Assembly: GCA_003599865.1 (NCBI GenBank)
Contig: QZKS01000007.1
Coordinates: 1 to 64,000 of the forward strand
Direction: 5' to 3'
From: Desulfobacteraceae bacterium
GTDB taxonomy: Bacteria; Desulfobacterota; Desulfobacteria; Desulfobacterales; SURF-7
DNA length: 64,000 nucleotides
Positions within the stretch are counted from its first letter, which is position 1; the number at the start of each line of letters is the position of its first letter. Below the pieces are notes generated by a model. The model searched no databases. It worked only from the letters and a program-made list of their open reading frames with translations, and had not been told where the DNA came from. A program made the translations under genes and the position numbers. Positions 45,028 through 54,851 of the stretch are shown piece after piece.

Positions 45028-45137
45028 ATTTTCTTGATTTGTACTTATACGGAGTGTAACCTTTTGGTTTTTAATATCACACTCGGCTTTCCGGGTATTG
45101 GCAATATATCGAAAAATAGTAATGATTATTATCGGTT

Positions 45138-45815
45138 ATGAAACTGACGCTGCAAGAAACAGCAAAACGGCTTGACCTTCCCACTGGTATGGTTGAACGA
45201 TGGATTCGGCAAGGACGAATCCCCATACGAAAAAGCGGGGAAGATTGCTACTTTGAAGAGACCGTTCTGGAAAAATGGGCGGCAACTCATAATCTTGCTT
45301 TTTCAAAGAAGGAAGATGAATTGCGGGAGGCAGATATTAAAAAACCGGTTTCCCTTCGGTCAGCCATGGAGAATGGGGGGGTTTTTCATGGCGTTCCGGG
45401 GAAAAATGCGGAAGAGATTTTTGAGAAGATCATATCCAGGTATGACTTTTTGAGCGAAACAAACAAGGAGCTTTTGCTGCAACGCCTTATGGAACGGGAA
45501 AGTCTGACATCCACCGGTATCGGAAACGGAATCGCCATACCCCATCCCCGCTCTCCATTGAATGAGGCCATAAAACAACCGGCAATATCCACCTGTTTTC
45601 TGGAGAACCCAATTGACTTTAAAGCTTTGGATGGCAAGCCGGTATTTGTCCTGTTCCTGATGATCAGTACATCCATTCAAACCCATCTTCATCTCTTGTC
45701 CAGACTTTCATTCTGTTTGCGAGATCCGTCATTCGTGTCATTTCTGGCTTCTCTGCCGGACAAAAATAGGCTGTTGGAGAAAATCGCACTGTTTGATCGC
45801 ATAGACAATCAATAG
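45138..45815 (+). CDS. Fusion of an excisionase-type HTH domain and a PTS IIA (nitrogen-type) domain
   Basis: 225 residues. The N-terminus (1-50) is a MerR/excisionase-like helix-turn-helix (TLQETAKRLDLPTGMVERWI). After a linker, residues 75-220 form a PTS EIIA-2 domain with the phospho-acceptor His in GIAIPHPRSP (H136). PtsN-like EIIA proteins signal carbon and nitrogen status; joined to a DNA-binding domain it could be a phosphorylation-switched regulator. No EI or HPr is nearby. It ends 11 bases before the ClC channel gene and is likely co-transcribed. Confidence 0.85.
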   Translation: MKLTLQETAKRLDLPTGMVERWIRQGRIPIRKSGEDCYFEETVLEKWAATHNLAFSKKEDELREADIKKPVSLRSAMENGGVFHGVPGKNAEEIFEKIISRYDFLSETNKELLLQRLMERESLTSTGIGNGIAIPHPRSPLNEAIKQPAISTCFLENPIDFKALDGKPVFVLFLMISTSIQTHLHLLSRLSFCLRDPSFVSFLASLPDKNRLLEKIALFDRIDNQ

Positions 45816-45826
45816 GCCAAAAAAAT

Positions 45827-47557
45827 ATGGGAAAAATCAGACCATGGCGATACCCGGCAAAATGGGGGCTGTTTCGTATCGACGATCGTCTGCTGTTGAT
45901 TGTCATCGGTGCGGTAGTCGGAAGCTGCAGCGGGATTGCCGCACTTTTGCTGAATCGGTCTCTGATTGCGATTCTGGAGACGTTGCACGACTACAGACAC
46001 TATTGGTGGGCATTTGTGCTTCCGGCCACTGGTGCTGCGGTATCTTCATTATTTTTGAAAAAAATTATCAAGGAAGATGCAGGGCATGGTGTTCCGGAGG
46101 TGATTTACAGTGTTTCCCGACGTGGCGGGTTGCTTCGGTTGAGATCCAGCTTCTCCCGATTGATATCATCCTGTCTTACGATTGGAAGCGGCGGATCGGC
46201 AGGCCCTGAGGCTCCGGTTGTCATGAGCGGCGCCGCCATTGGATCGAATATCGCAAGATTTTTTGCATTGAATGATCGGCAGCGGATTACGCTGGTCGGA
46301 TGTGGCGCCGCAGGAGCCATCTCGTCAATTTTTAATGCGCCGATTGCCGGCATGGTTTTTTCCATTGAGGTGATCATCGGCGAGTGGTCGGCCGTCAATA
46401 TCATTCCGATCGCGATTGCCGCTGTTGCCGGGACAGAGGTCAGCCGTGTGCTTCAGGGAAATCAGATAGCTTTTTCCCACAGACAGTTCAACCTCGGAAC
46501 CATCGATATTGTTGCCGGCATTGGAATTGCAGTTGTTACGGCAACGTTATCAATTGTTTTGACCCGGTTGCTGAGAAAGATGCATAAGGTATCGGGTCAA
46601 ACCAACATACCGTTGTGGTCGAAAGCCGCACTGGGAGGCTGCGCCGTCGGTATGATCGGTATTTTTTTTCCGGATGTTCTGGGAGAGGGGTACCATTCCA
46701 TTCGCAGTATGATAGAGGGTGCCTACCCCGGTGGAATCGCAATTGTTTCTTTTTTAATGCTCGCAAAAATTCTGGCAACGTCTTTTACACTCGGATGGGG
46801 CGGATCAGGCGGTATCTTTGCCCCATGTCTGGTGATCGGCAGTTTTGCCGGGATTGCCTGGCATCGGTTGATCGTCTTTATTTTTCCTTCCATTGCATGG
46901 GCGAACGAAGGCTGTTTTGCCTTGATCGGCATGGCCGGAATGATCAGCGGGATCCTCCAGGCGCCGCTCACGGCAATTTTTTTAATTGTCGAAATAACCG
47001 GCGGCTATGAGGTGATTCTCCCCTTGATTCTGGTATCGGCAATTTCAGCAACCCTGTGCCATTATTTTGAACCGGCATCTTTTTATTTAAGAGATCTGGT
47101 GGAAAGACGGCAGCTGCTGAGACCGGGTACGGATGGAAGGGTTCTGGCGGATCTGCGTGTCGGGGAGCTTCTTGAAAGAGATTGCATAGTGGTCGGACGG
47201 CATATGCTTTTAAGGGATTTTGTTGAGATCGTAAAAAAATCTCATCGGAATTATTTCCCTGTCGAGGATGAACACACAGGGAAGTTCATCGGCATGATTC
47301 ATCTGGACCATATCCGGCCCTATCTGTTTGATTCAGTGATGTATGACACGGTTTTTCTGGAACAGATTATGGAAACGGATGTTGTAAAAGCCTATCTTGA
47401 CAATGATCTGAACGATATCCTCAGAGACATGGATACATTGAATTTATATAGTATTCCCGTGATTTCCGATGGCCGGTTTGTCGGAATGATTTCCAAGGCA
47501 ACGATTCTGGATCAGTATCGCAAGGAGCTGTTGGTGCAGACAACCCATTGGACATGA
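45827..47557 (+). CDS. ClC-family chloride channel/antiporter with CBS domains
   Basis: 576 residues. About 440 form the ClC core, with GSGGSAGPEAP (the GxGxPE ion-pathway motif, about 122-132), GCGAAGAISSIFNAPIAG, and WGGSGGIFAPCLVIG; the tail holds two CBS domains (about 445-570; FVEIVKKSHRNYFPVEDEH, SIPVISDGRFVGMIS), which often bind adenosyl ligands. Transport of chloride or fluoride with protons is expected. It is downstream of the HTH-EIIA gene. Its stop (TGA) abuts the convergent kinase stop. Confidence 0.95.
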   Translation: MGKIRPWRYPAKWGLFRIDDRLLLIVIGAVVGSCSGIAALLLNRSLIAILETLHDYRHYWWAFVLPATGAAVSSLFLKKIIKEDAGHGVPEVIYSVSRRGGLLRLRSSFSRLISSCLTIGSGGSAGPEAPVVMSGAAIGSNIARFFALNDRQRITLVGCGAAGAISSIFNAPIAGMVFSIEVIIGEWSAVNIIPIAIAAVAGTEVSRVLQGNQIAFSHRQFNLGTIDIVAGIGIAVVTATLSIVLTRLLRKMHKVSGQTNIPLWSKAALGGCAVGMIGIFFPDVLGEGYHSIRSMIEGAYPGGIAIVSFLMLAKILATSFTLGWGGSGGIFAPCLVIGSFAGIAWHRLIVFIFPSIAWANEGCFALIGMAGMISGILQAPLTAIFLIVEITGGYEVILPLILVSAISATLCHYFEPASFYLRDLVERRQLLRPGTDGRVLADLRVGELLERDCIVVGRHMLLRDFVEIVKKSHRNYFPVEDEHTGKFIGMIHLDHIRPYLFDSVMYDTVFLEQIMETDVVKAYLDNDLNDILRDMDTLNLYSIPVISDGRFVGMISKATILDQYRKELLVQTTHWT

Positions 47558-49540
47558 TCAGATCTGATCCAGAACGTCCCGGATTGTATTTGCGATTTCC
47601 TCCATGGATACCGGTTTGAATACAAATTTATGGATACCCAGGCTCTTTGCTTTTTCATCATTCATGTTTTCACTGAATCCGGTACATAAGACAATGGGGA
47701 TATCCGGCCTGATTTTGATAATCTCATGGGCCAGTTGATCACCCGTCATATTCGGCATGGTCATATCGGTAATGACCATGTCAAATTCAGACGGATGTGT
47801 CTGAAACACATGGAGCGCTTCGACACTTCCTGTGCGTGTCGTGACTTTATACCCTAATCTTTCAAGCATCTGCTGTTCAATCAGTACGATTTCCTTTTCA
47901 TCATCCACCAGAAGGATATGTTCCGTTCCGGCAGGCAGCTTTTTCTTGGTGGCGGTAATCTGTATCTCCGTATCATCAACAACAGGGAAAAATACACTGA
48001 ATGTTGAACCTTGACCGATTTGACTTTCAACGGTTATGGCACCATTGTGGTTGTTGACGATTCCATGAACAACAGAAAGTCCCAGGCCGGTTCCTTTTCC
48101 TTTTTCCTTGGTCGTGAAATAGGGGTCAAAAATTCGTTCAATGGTACTCCGGTTCATACCGATTCCCGTGTCGGTAACTTCCAGTTTCGCATAAGAGCCT
48201 GGCGGTATACCGGTAATTTTTCCTGCATCCTGAGCTTGAATCTCAATGGGGGAAAGGTTCACGGTAAGAGTGCCGCCGTTTCGCTGCATCGCATGATACG
48301 CATTGGTGCATAGATTCATGATAACCTGGTGGATCTGTGTAGGATCGGCCAGGATCGGCTTACACTTTTGAATATTGGTAATTATTTCAATGGTGGTTGG
48401 AATGGATGATCGGAGAAGTCTGAGCGCTTCATGGACAATCATGTGGATCTTGATGGGAATATTAACCTGTTCGGTCTGCCGGCTGAAAGTGAGGATTTGT
48501 CCGACCAGATCTCTGGCCCGTTCCCCTGCTTTTAAGATGGCCTGTATGTTCTGCCTTGAGGCGTTTTTCCCTTCAGACAGGTCCACAAGAGTCAGTTCCG
48601 CATAACCGATTACAGAAGACAGTATGTTATTAAAATCATGTGCTATCCCTCCTGCCAGCGTTCCGATGGATTCCATTTTTTGCGCCTGACGCAGTTGTGT
48701 TTCAAGCCGTTGTTTTTCAATTTCAGCCTGCTTGAGATCTCCAATATCCATTGCCGATACCATCACTGCATTCTTTCCCTGGTATTCGATTTTTTCTGTC
48801 CGGAAATTAACCCATTTTTCGGACCCTTTCCGGGAAACGAGCATGAGTTCATGACTGTTTTTGATAAAAGAATCGCTCAGGTTTGTGATCGTGTTGTCCT
48901 GGTAAATGTGCTTGAAGTCGGGATGGATAATGTCGCTGAATTTCAGATCGGCAAGAGCCGGCAAAGAAGCTTCCATCATCTGTTCTGCGGCCGGATTGGC
49001 ATAAATCCATCGGTCATCCTGATAAATGATAATGGCCACCGGCGCGGATTCGGTAAAGGTTCGGAATTTTTTTTCACTCTGGATCAGGTTGATATTCGCG
49101 TTTTCGAGCTGGGTGGTTCTTTTCTCGACTTCAGCCTCCAGCCGGAGATGGTAGCGTTTGTTTTCCCGAATGAGGTTTGCCCGCTCAATGGCTTTGTCAA
49201 CTGCATGGAGAAGAACGGAAAAATCCTGTATTGGCTTCAGGATGTAATCCCATGCCCCGAGACGCAGTGCTTCAATAACATCCCGGATAACCCCTGTACC
49301 GGAGCAGACAATGGTGGGCGTGTCCGGAGCATTTTCGGTTGCCCAAGCCAGAATATCAAGTCCGTCAATTCCCGGCATGTGCAGATCTACGAGAACAAGA
49401 TCCGGTTTCCGTTCTTTCAGGAGAAGCAGGCCCTCACGGCCGTCCGATGCTTCAATGGTTTGATAGTCATAGTCTTCTAAAAAATGGGAGTAACTATTCC
49501 GGATGGCTTGTTCATCATCAATAACCAGTATTGTGTGCAA
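47558..49540 (-). CDS. Hybrid histidine kinase with N-terminal receiver (REC - PAS - HisKA - HATPase - REC)
   Basis: 660 residues without membrane helices. Order: receiver (TILVIDDEQA, LVLVDLHMPGIDG), coiled coil, PAS domain (about 155-270, AVIIYQDDRWIYANPAA), HisKA with His in GGIAHDFNNILSSVIGYAE, HATPase (VIMNLCTNAYHAM, DTGIGMN, GKGTGLGLSVVHG), and a second receiver (ILLVDDEKE, VITDMTMPNMTG, FKPVS). It closely resembles the kinase at 30457 in its core. Its start lies 15 bases after the small response-regulator gene, so the pair forms a phosphorelay operon. Confidence 0.95.
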   Translation of the reverse strand: MHTILVIDDEQAIRNSYSHFLEDYDYQTIEASDGREGLLLLKERKPDLVLVDLHMPGIDGLDILAWATENAPDTPTIVCSGTGVIRDVIEALRLGAWDYILKPIQDFSVLLHAVDKAIERANLIRENKRYHLRLEAEVEKRTTQLENANINLIQSEKKFRTFTESAPVAIIIYQDDRWIYANPAAEQMMEASLPALADLKFSDIIHPDFKHIYQDNTITNLSDSFIKNSHELMLVSRKGSEKWVNFRTEKIEYQGKNAVMVSAMDIGDLKQAEIEKQRLETQLRQAQKMESIGTLAGGIAHDFNNILSSVIGYAELTLVDLSEGKNASRQNIQAILKAGERARDLVGQILTFSRQTEQVNIPIKIHMIVHEALRLLRSSIPTTIEIITNIQKCKPILADPTQIHQVIMNLCTNAYHAMQRNGGTLTVNLSPIEIQAQDAGKITGIPPGSYAKLEVTDTGIGMNRSTIERIFDPYFTTKEKGKGTGLGLSVVHGIVNNHNGAITVESQIGQGSTFSVFFPVVDDTEIQITATKKKLPAGTEHILLVDDEKEIVLIEQQMLERLGYKVTTRTGSVEALHVFQTHPSEFDMVITDMTMPNMTGDQLAHEIIKIRPDIPIVLCTGFSENMNDEKAKSLGIHKFVFKPVSMEEIANTIRDVLDQI

Positions 49541-49555
49541 AGCTCTATTTCCGTT

Positions 49556-49945
49556 TTATTGGGTTGTTAAAAAAAATTCTCGAATGGCGTTTGCGATGAG
49601 ATTTAAGTCCGGCAAGGGTTTTAAAAAAACATGCTCCGGTTTCATCCCGGCGTCTATGAGTTCTTGCGATATCTGATATCCGACAGATCCGGTATGGATA
49701 ATAAATTTCATATGGGGATTGATTTGATGCGCATTTTTGATCAATACATCACCATTCATCCCAGGCAACCGGAGGTCAATGATTCCGACATCATAATGAT
49801 GAAGGGCGATTAGTTTCAGCGCTTCCTCACCACTGTCTGCAGAGGTTACATGATAGTTAAAATCATCCAGAAATTCCAGTAAACTCCTGCGTATGGAGGG
49901 TTCATCATCAACCACCAAGACCTTTATCGATGAAGAATGGGGCAT
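49556..49945 (-). CDS. Single-domain response regulator
   Basis: About 129 residues, only a receiver domain: IKVLVVDDEPSIRRSL at the start, phospho-acceptor Asp in GIIDLRLPGMNG, and K in FLKPLPDL. The start is fixed by AGGAG just before the ATG at 49945; the frame is open upstream to 50137 but that part has no receiver similarity. It lies directly before the hybrid kinase and probably exchanges phosphate with it. Confidence 0.9.
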   Translation of the reverse strand: MPHSSSIKVLVVDDEPSIRRSLLEFLDDFNYHVTSADSGEEALKLIALHHYDVGIIDLRLPGMNGDVLIKNAHQINPHMKFIIHTGSVGYQISQELIDAGMKPEHVFLKPLPDLNLIANAIREFFLTTQ

Positions 49946-50164
49946 GATCACTCCTGTGGATCTTCTGATTGGACAAGGGACAGCAATATCATAAAATACA
50001 ACCAATATATCGCTTCCGCGGAGAAATAAATATCCAGATGATTTTCTTGCATTTATATATGAAAAGTGAAGATCCGTCAAGGCGGATGACGCCATGCATT
50101 CCGCCATGAGTTGCCGCTCTACAGGATTCATACCCATCGGAAAAAGTCGTGAAACCGGTATGGA

Positions 50165-50950
50165 CTATTGGATGACATGTTCCAGGTGGATGGTTTTTTT
50201 TAATATTTTCTGGGCAGTCAGTTTAAATTGATCGGTGATGTCCGAAACATAAAATTTTGATTGCCCATTTTTAGAAAGAGACGCTTCAATTTCAGGAGAA
50301 TTTTGAATATAGGTTTTGATCCGGGAGGCAATGGAAATGGAAGAGTCGATGATATTAACGCGTTTCCCGATTTTGTGCTGGATAATATCTTTTAAGAGTG
50401 GATAATGGGTGCAACCAAGAATCAGGGTATCGATTTGTTTGCCTTTTAACGGGAGCAGGTATTTTTTGACAATCATTCTTGTCTCGGGCTTTGATAGCCA
50501 TCCTTCCTCAACAAGGGGTACGAGCAAAGGGCAGGCACTTGAATAAACATGAGCTTCCGGGTGTTGTTCCATAATTTTTTGTTCATAAATGTTGCTGCTG
50601 ATGGTGGCTCGTGTCCCAATCACACCGATCTTATATTTCCGGGTGGTGGACAATGCTTTTTCAATCGCCGGCGTAATGACTTCGAATATGGGGAGTTTGT
50701 ATGCTTCGGACAGTTGATGTGTGGCAAAACTGGATGCGGTGTTGCAGGCAATAATGATCATTTTTGCACCCATCCGGACTAAAAAATCCGTATTTTCAAA
50801 AGAATACCCGATTACGGTTTTACGGCTCTTGGTGCCATAGGGCGTCCTTGCCGTATCTCCGAAATAAACAATATCATATTCCGGAAGCTGTTTCATCACA
50901 GCTCTCACAACCGTAAGCCCGCCCAAACCTGAATCAAAAATACCAATCAT
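50165..50950 (-). CDS. murI: Glutamate racemase
   Basis: 261 residues with the two catalytic Cys motifs: IIIACNTASS (about 66-75) and ILGCTHYPLL (about 177-186), plus GIFDSGLGGLTVV and YFGDTARTPYG at the N-terminus. It makes D-glutamate for peptidoglycan. It is monocistronic, and ends 219 bases from the response regulator start. Confidence 0.97.
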   Translation of the reverse strand: MIGIFDSGLGGLTVVRAVMKQLPEYDIVYFGDTARTPYGTKSRKTVIGYSFENTDFLVRMGAKMIIIACNTASSFATHQLSEAYKLPIFEVITPAIEKALSTTRKYKIGVIGTRATISSNIYEQKIMEQHPEAHVYSSACPLLVPLVEEGWLSKPETRMIVKKYLLPLKGKQIDTLILGCTHYPLLKDIIQHKIGKRVNIIDSSISIASRIKTYIQNSPEIEASLSKNGQSKFYVSDITDQFKLTAQKILKKTIHLEHVIQ

Positions 50951-51134
50951 ATCGAACCTGTTTAACGCTTTTATTTGGTTGGATGAATTAAAAATTTCAG
51001 TTTTCCGCTTTTCCGAAACATGATAAAGTAGATTTCATTATCCGATTGCGGTTGTCCTATTCATTGCAGAATGTCTTGTATCGTCAGTTTGAAACTTTTG
51101 CAAAGCCTTTTCAAGAAAAAAAAGGATTATCAAG

Positions 51135-51413
51135 ATGGACCGGAATTGTAAATTACCCTCCATGAATCAGGCGATATTTCATTTAAATCTGGAAGTGGAA
51201 GATACATCCCTTTATCTTCTTTGTTGCAGTCTTGCCGACGCCGGAGAAACCATTTCCTTCAGAGATCTTTTATCCGTATGGAATGGAGATCGGAAAAGCC
51301 TGGAAAAAAGCATAAGGGTATTGGAAAATTCACGGATTCTGGCTGTGCATGGCACAGCTGAAAAAGGAGATGAAACATACACATTGCTTCCTGTTGAAAA
51401 ATGGAAAATATGA
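51135..51413 (+). CDS. Small protein with a possible winged-helix fold, function unknown
   Basis: 92 residues. The pattern of short helix, helix, SIRVLENSRILAV and a final strand pair (ETYTLLPVEKW) fits a small winged-helix domain, but there is no family match that I can name. AAAGGATTATCAAG precedes the ATG. It is convergent with the YkgJ-type gene two bases away. Confidence 0.55.
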   Translation: MDRNCKLPSMNQAIFHLNLEVEDTSLYLLCCSLADAGETISFRDLLSVWNGDRKSLEKSIRVLENSRILAVHGTAEKGDETYTLLPVEKWKI

Positions 51414-51415
51414 TA

Positions 51416-51820
51416 TCAATGCTTTTTGGAAAGTTCATCCTCAACGATCGTTTTGATGACCTCGTCCGGAAAATCAGTATGGATTCCAGGGCATGAACCC
51501 GCCATGATTTCCCAGTTCCGGATGTCCGCCAGAACCGGCCTTATAAATGGCCATTCACGGCACATCTTTGGTTTTACCGGATGGATGGTGCAGATCTCGT
51601 CCCAGAAGATACAATATCCCTTTTTATTTTGTCGGATGACAGGTCTTTTCCCTGATATCTGACAATACTCCTCGATAAATGTATCCGGGCTGGTGTGGAT
51701 AAACCTGGAAATTGCCTCGACATCGTCCGGTGTCAGATAGGTTCCTCCATAACCCTTGCAACAGTCACCGCATTTCTTGCATTGGAAGATTGTCGATGCT
51801 TTTATGATATCATATGTCAT
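51416..51820 (-). CDS. YkgJ-family cysteine cluster protein
   Basis: 134 residues with the YkgJ CxxCxxCC signature FQCKKCGDCCKG (C14, C17, C20, C21) and the second Cys group in GYCIFWDEICTIHPVKPKMC. The family probably binds a zinc or Fe-S centre; its function is not established. Its start overlaps the recR end by 11 bases, so it belongs to the dnaX-ybaB-recR operon. Confidence 0.9.
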   Translation of the reverse strand: MTYDIIKASTIFQCKKCGDCCKGYGGTYLTPDDVEAISRFIHTSPDTFIEEYCQISGKRPVIRQNKKGYCIFWDEICTIHPVKPKMCREWPFIRPVLADIRNWEIMAGSCPGIHTDFPDEVIKTIVEDELSKKH

Positions 51821-52409
51821 ACCGGGACTCCATTGCTCTTTTTAACGTAACCTGATCCACATATTTCAAGTCCCCTCCGACAGGGACACCGGAAGCAATC
51901 CGTGAAATTCTGACCGGGAGTTTTGCAAGCAGGTTGATCAGATAGGAGGCGGTAGACTCCCCTTCAACATTTGTGCTGGTCGCAATAATGATTTCTTTTA
52001 TCTTTTCTTTTTTCACCTTTGAGAGCAATTCCTGAATCCGGAGATCGTCCGGTCCGATTCCATCCATAGGAGATAGTACCCCCTGAAGAATATGATACAG
52101 GCCATTGTATGCTCCTGATCTTTCGAGTGCCGCCATATCCGTCGGCTGTTCTACGATGCATAAAAGTTCCTGATTTCTGGATGGATCACTACAGATTCGG
52201 CATACCTCTTTATCACTCATGGCAAAGCATCGCCCGCAAAGTCTGCTTTTTTCTTTTAATTCAAGGATGCTTTGAGCCAGCATTTTGACTTCTGTTGCGG
52301 GTGCTCTCAGCAGATGCATGGTCAGGCGTTCGGCTGTTTTTTCCCCAATCCCGGGAAGCCTGGAAAAATTTCGAATTACATTTACGATGGATTTGGGGTA
52401 GTGATTCAT
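51810..52409 (-). CDS. recR: Recombination protein RecR
   Basis: 199 residues: an N-terminal helix-hairpin-helix (FSRLPGIGEKTAERLTMHLL), a C4 zinc finger (CGRCFAMSDKEVCRIC), and a Toprim domain (LLCIVEQPTDMAALERS, TNVEGESTASYL). It works with RecF/RecO in gap repair. Downstream of ybaB and dnaX in the usual order. Confidence 0.97.
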   Translation of the reverse strand: MNHYPKSIVNVIRNFSRLPGIGEKTAERLTMHLLRAPATEVKMLAQSILELKEKSRLCGRCFAMSDKEVCRICSDPSRNQELLCIVEQPTDMAALERSGAYNGLYHILQGVLSPMDGIGPDDLRIQELLSKVKKEKIKEIIIATSTNVEGESTASYLINLLAKLPVRISRIASGVPVGGDLKYVDQVTLKRAMESRYDI

Positions 52410-52452
52410 GCCTGATCCGTCATCTGTTTCAAGAACCCTTGAATAGGGTTGA

Positions 52453-52764
52453 CTACATTAAGCCCGGAATGTTTAATCCGCCGGTAAGTTTTCCCATCTC
52501 TGATGAAACCATTTCCTGAGATTTGGTGAGCGCATCATTGACGGCGGCCAGAATCAAATCCTGCAGCATTTCCACATCCTCGGGGTCTACAACCTCTTTT
52601 TCAATGGTAATGGATACAATTTGCTGTTTGCCATTGGCAACGGCTTTTACCATTCCGCCGCCTGCGGCAGCTTCGACTGTTTTTTTACCCAGCTCCTCCT
52701 GCATTTTCATCATTTTTGCCTGCAGTTGCTGGGCCTGCTTCATCATGTTTCCCATGCCTTTCAT
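52453..52764 (-). CDS. ybaB: YbaB/EbfC-family nucleoid-associated protein
   Basis: 103 residues with [18 protein letters not shown] at the start and the [18 protein letters not shown] and [16 protein letters not shown] segments of the family. It forms a DNA-binding dimer. It lies between dnaX (three bases upstream) and recR (43 bases downstream). Confidence 0.95.
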   Translation of the reverse strand: MKGMGNMMKQAQQLQAKMMKMQEELGKKTVEAAAGGGMVKAVANGKQQIVSITIEKEVVDPEDVEMLQDLILAAVNDALTKSQEMVSSEMGKLTGGLNIPGLM

Positions 52765-52767
52765 GGA

Positions 52768-54459
52768 TCAATCCTCCTGTAATACTTTGACGTCAACAAT
52801 ATTTCCATTAAAGATCTCAATCGCATCCATAACCAAAGGATGTTGGACTGCCTCATCCTTGAGCCGTCTTTCCTGGTTCATTTTTTCCTTCCGGTCATTG
52901 TCTGTGTCTATTTTCATATCCAGCACAAGACCCATCTGTTTCTGGAAAAAGCTGCAACAGATCTCGGCCAGGGCGGCTTTTTTGGTGTTCATCCGATTCA
53001 GATTAAACGAGCTGTCTTTTACGGTGATAAAAATTTTATCATCGCTTATCTGGGACATGACACTGTTTGAAAGGGTGGGAGCCAGTGATGGAATGTCTTT
53101 GCACATCACCGTACGCAACGCTTCCCAGATCCGTTCGGGGTCTTTGGAGAGAATGGCATTGGGCTTATCGCCTTCGGTAGTTTTTTTGGGGACGGCCGGT
53201 TTTTCCTCATGCTTATTCTTTTGCTTATCGTGTTCTGTATATTGAGGTGTGGTGGGTCTCTCTTGTTCATGTGATTTTTCAAAACAATCATCCGGCCGGC
53301 CCGGTGCCCTGTTCATCCATTCCGTTCTGAGCCGGTCCAATTTCCGGATCAGGGTTTCGATCGGGACAGACGGTGCGATCTGAGCCATCTTGATTACCGC
53401 TATTTCAAACGCCACTTTGGGTTGCGAGGAAAATCGGATGGCGGACTCTTCTTTGAGAAAGGTATCCAGTATCTGACTGAGCTGCATTTCCGTGATCCCT
53501 TCAACCTGCTGTTTCATCATGGTGATTTCATGTGCAGGCGTATTTACCAGGTCGGTTTCCCGTTTGCCCATCCGAACCACCAGAAGGTTTCGAAAATGTT
53601 CGATCAGATCCGAATATACTTTTTTCAGGTCTTTTCCCTGGATATATATTTCATCCAGAAATGATAAAAAATCCGGAATGTTTTTTTGCAGAACAGCACC
53701 GGACAGCTCAAAAATATTTTTTCGGCTGGTAATACCAAGGAGTTCCGGCACCGTTTCCGGATCAACCCGATCGGTGGTGCATCCCAGAATCTGGTCCAGC
53801 AGGCTTAACGCATCCCGCATGCACCCGCCGGCTTCTCTGGCAATCAGGCTTAAGCTTTCTTCCTCAATGGCTATTCCTTCTTTATCACACAGGGCTGCCA
53901 TATGACGGATGATTGTTTCCAGTCGGATTCGTTTCAGGTCATGCCGCTGACATCTCGACAGGATGGTTACCGGTATTTTATGCGGTTCCGTGGTCGCGAA
54001 GAGAAACATGACATGGGCTGGAGGCTCCTCAAGTGTTTTCAGGAGAGCATTGAAAGCCGCGATGCTCAGCATATGCACTTCATCGATAATATAAATTTTA
54101 TAAGGACTGTGCTGGGGCATATACTTGATGTTTTCACGCAGGTCCCGGATCTGGTCGACACTGTTATTGGAAGCCCCGTCTATTTCAAACACATCGGCGG
54201 CATTTCCGGATGTGATTTCTTTACAGGATTTACAGCTATTGCAGGGATTGGCGGATGTTCGCTCACGGCAGTTCATGGCTTTTGCCAGGATACGGGCGAT
54301 GGTTGTCTTGCCGGTTCCCCGCGGGCCGGAAAACAAGATGGCATGGGCGACTCTGTCGGAAGATATGGCGTTGATCAGCGTGCGGGTGACATGCTCCTGA
54401 CCGATAACCTGTTCAAATGTCAGTGGACGGTATTTCCGCGCTAAAACAAGATATGACAT
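52768..54459 (-). CDS. dnaX: DNA polymerase III gamma/tau subunit
   Basis: About 563 residues from the ATG at 54459 (MSYLVLARKYRPLTFEQVIG), which is the family start; the frame is open to 54501. It has Walker A FSGPRGTGKTTIAR, a zinc module with CNSCKSC, and Walker B IIDEVHMLSIAAFNALLKTL. The C-terminal part (from about 360) is the tau-type extension with a charged Lys/Glu/Gln linker. It loads the sliding clamp. No programmed frameshift site was judged. Confidence 0.96.
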   Translation of the reverse strand: MSYLVLARKYRPLTFEQVIGQEHVTRTLINAISSDRVAHAILFSGPRGTGKTTIARILAKAMNCRERTSANPCNSCKSCKEITSGNAADVFEIDGASNNSVDQIRDLRENIKYMPQHSPYKIYIIDEVHMLSIAAFNALLKTLEEPPAHVMFLFATTEPHKIPVTILSRCQRHDLKRIRLETIIRHMAALCDKEGIAIEEESLSLIAREAGGCMRDALSLLDQILGCTTDRVDPETVPELLGITSRKNIFELSGAVLQKNIPDFLSFLDEIYIQGKDLKKVYSDLIEHFRNLLVVRMGKRETDLVNTPAHEITMMKQQVEGITEMQLSQILDTFLKEESAIRFSSQPKVAFEIAVIKMAQIAPSVPIETLIRKLDRLRTEWMNRAPGRPDDCFEKSHEQERPTTPQYTEHDKQKNKHEEKPAVPKKTTEGDKPNAILSKDPERIWEALRTVMCKDIPSLAPTLSNSVMSQISDDKIFITVKDSSFNLNRMNTKKAALAEICCSFFQKQMGLVLDMKIDTDNDRKEKMNQERRLKDEAVQHPLVMDAIEIFNGNIVDVKVLQED

Positions 54460-54574
54460 GAATAGAACCTTTTTTCTGTCTTTTTTGTCAGCCGGAAACA
54501 CCTTCTTTTAAAGGTTAGGAAGCCAAGACATGTTTGAGATCAAGGAACCTGAATTGCTCTGGTATTAAAAATGA

Positions 54575-54665
54575 TGGCGGAGAGAGAGGGATTCGAACCC
54601 TCGGTGCCTGTTAGAGCACACACGATTTCCAGTCGTGCACCTTCAGCCAACTCGGCCATCTCTCC
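54575..54665 (-). tRNA. tRNA-Ser (anticodon GGA)
   Basis: A 91-base cloverleaf on the minus strand. The acceptor GGAGAGA pairs with TCTCTCC, with CCA encoded. The anticodon loop reads CTGGAAA, so the anticodon is GGA for Ser (UCC/UCU). A long variable arm and the GGTTCGAATCC T-loop fit class II tRNA-Ser. Confidence 0.95.
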
Positions 54666-54851
54666 GCAACAGCTGTTTGTCTGTATTCACAAACGGCATT
54701 CCTTATCCCTTTTTCTTTTCCAAAAATCAAGTTCTTTTTGGGTGAAAACAGGTTTCCGGCATTGGAAAAAACCTTACATGATTTAGGGATATTTGAAAAG
54801 CTTCGTTTTGAACTGTTTTGCGGCTTCAGGATTTCCAATGAGTTGAAGGAG

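Noticed and set aside
47555-47560. Palindrome TGATCA at the junction of the ClC and kinase genes
   Set aside because: It is formed by two convergent stop codons (TGA and TCA) that abut; no further structure supports a site.
48638-49480. Open frame of about 280 codons antisense to the hybrid kinase
   Set aside because: It lies wholly within a well-supported gene on the other strand and shows only biased low-complexity sequence.
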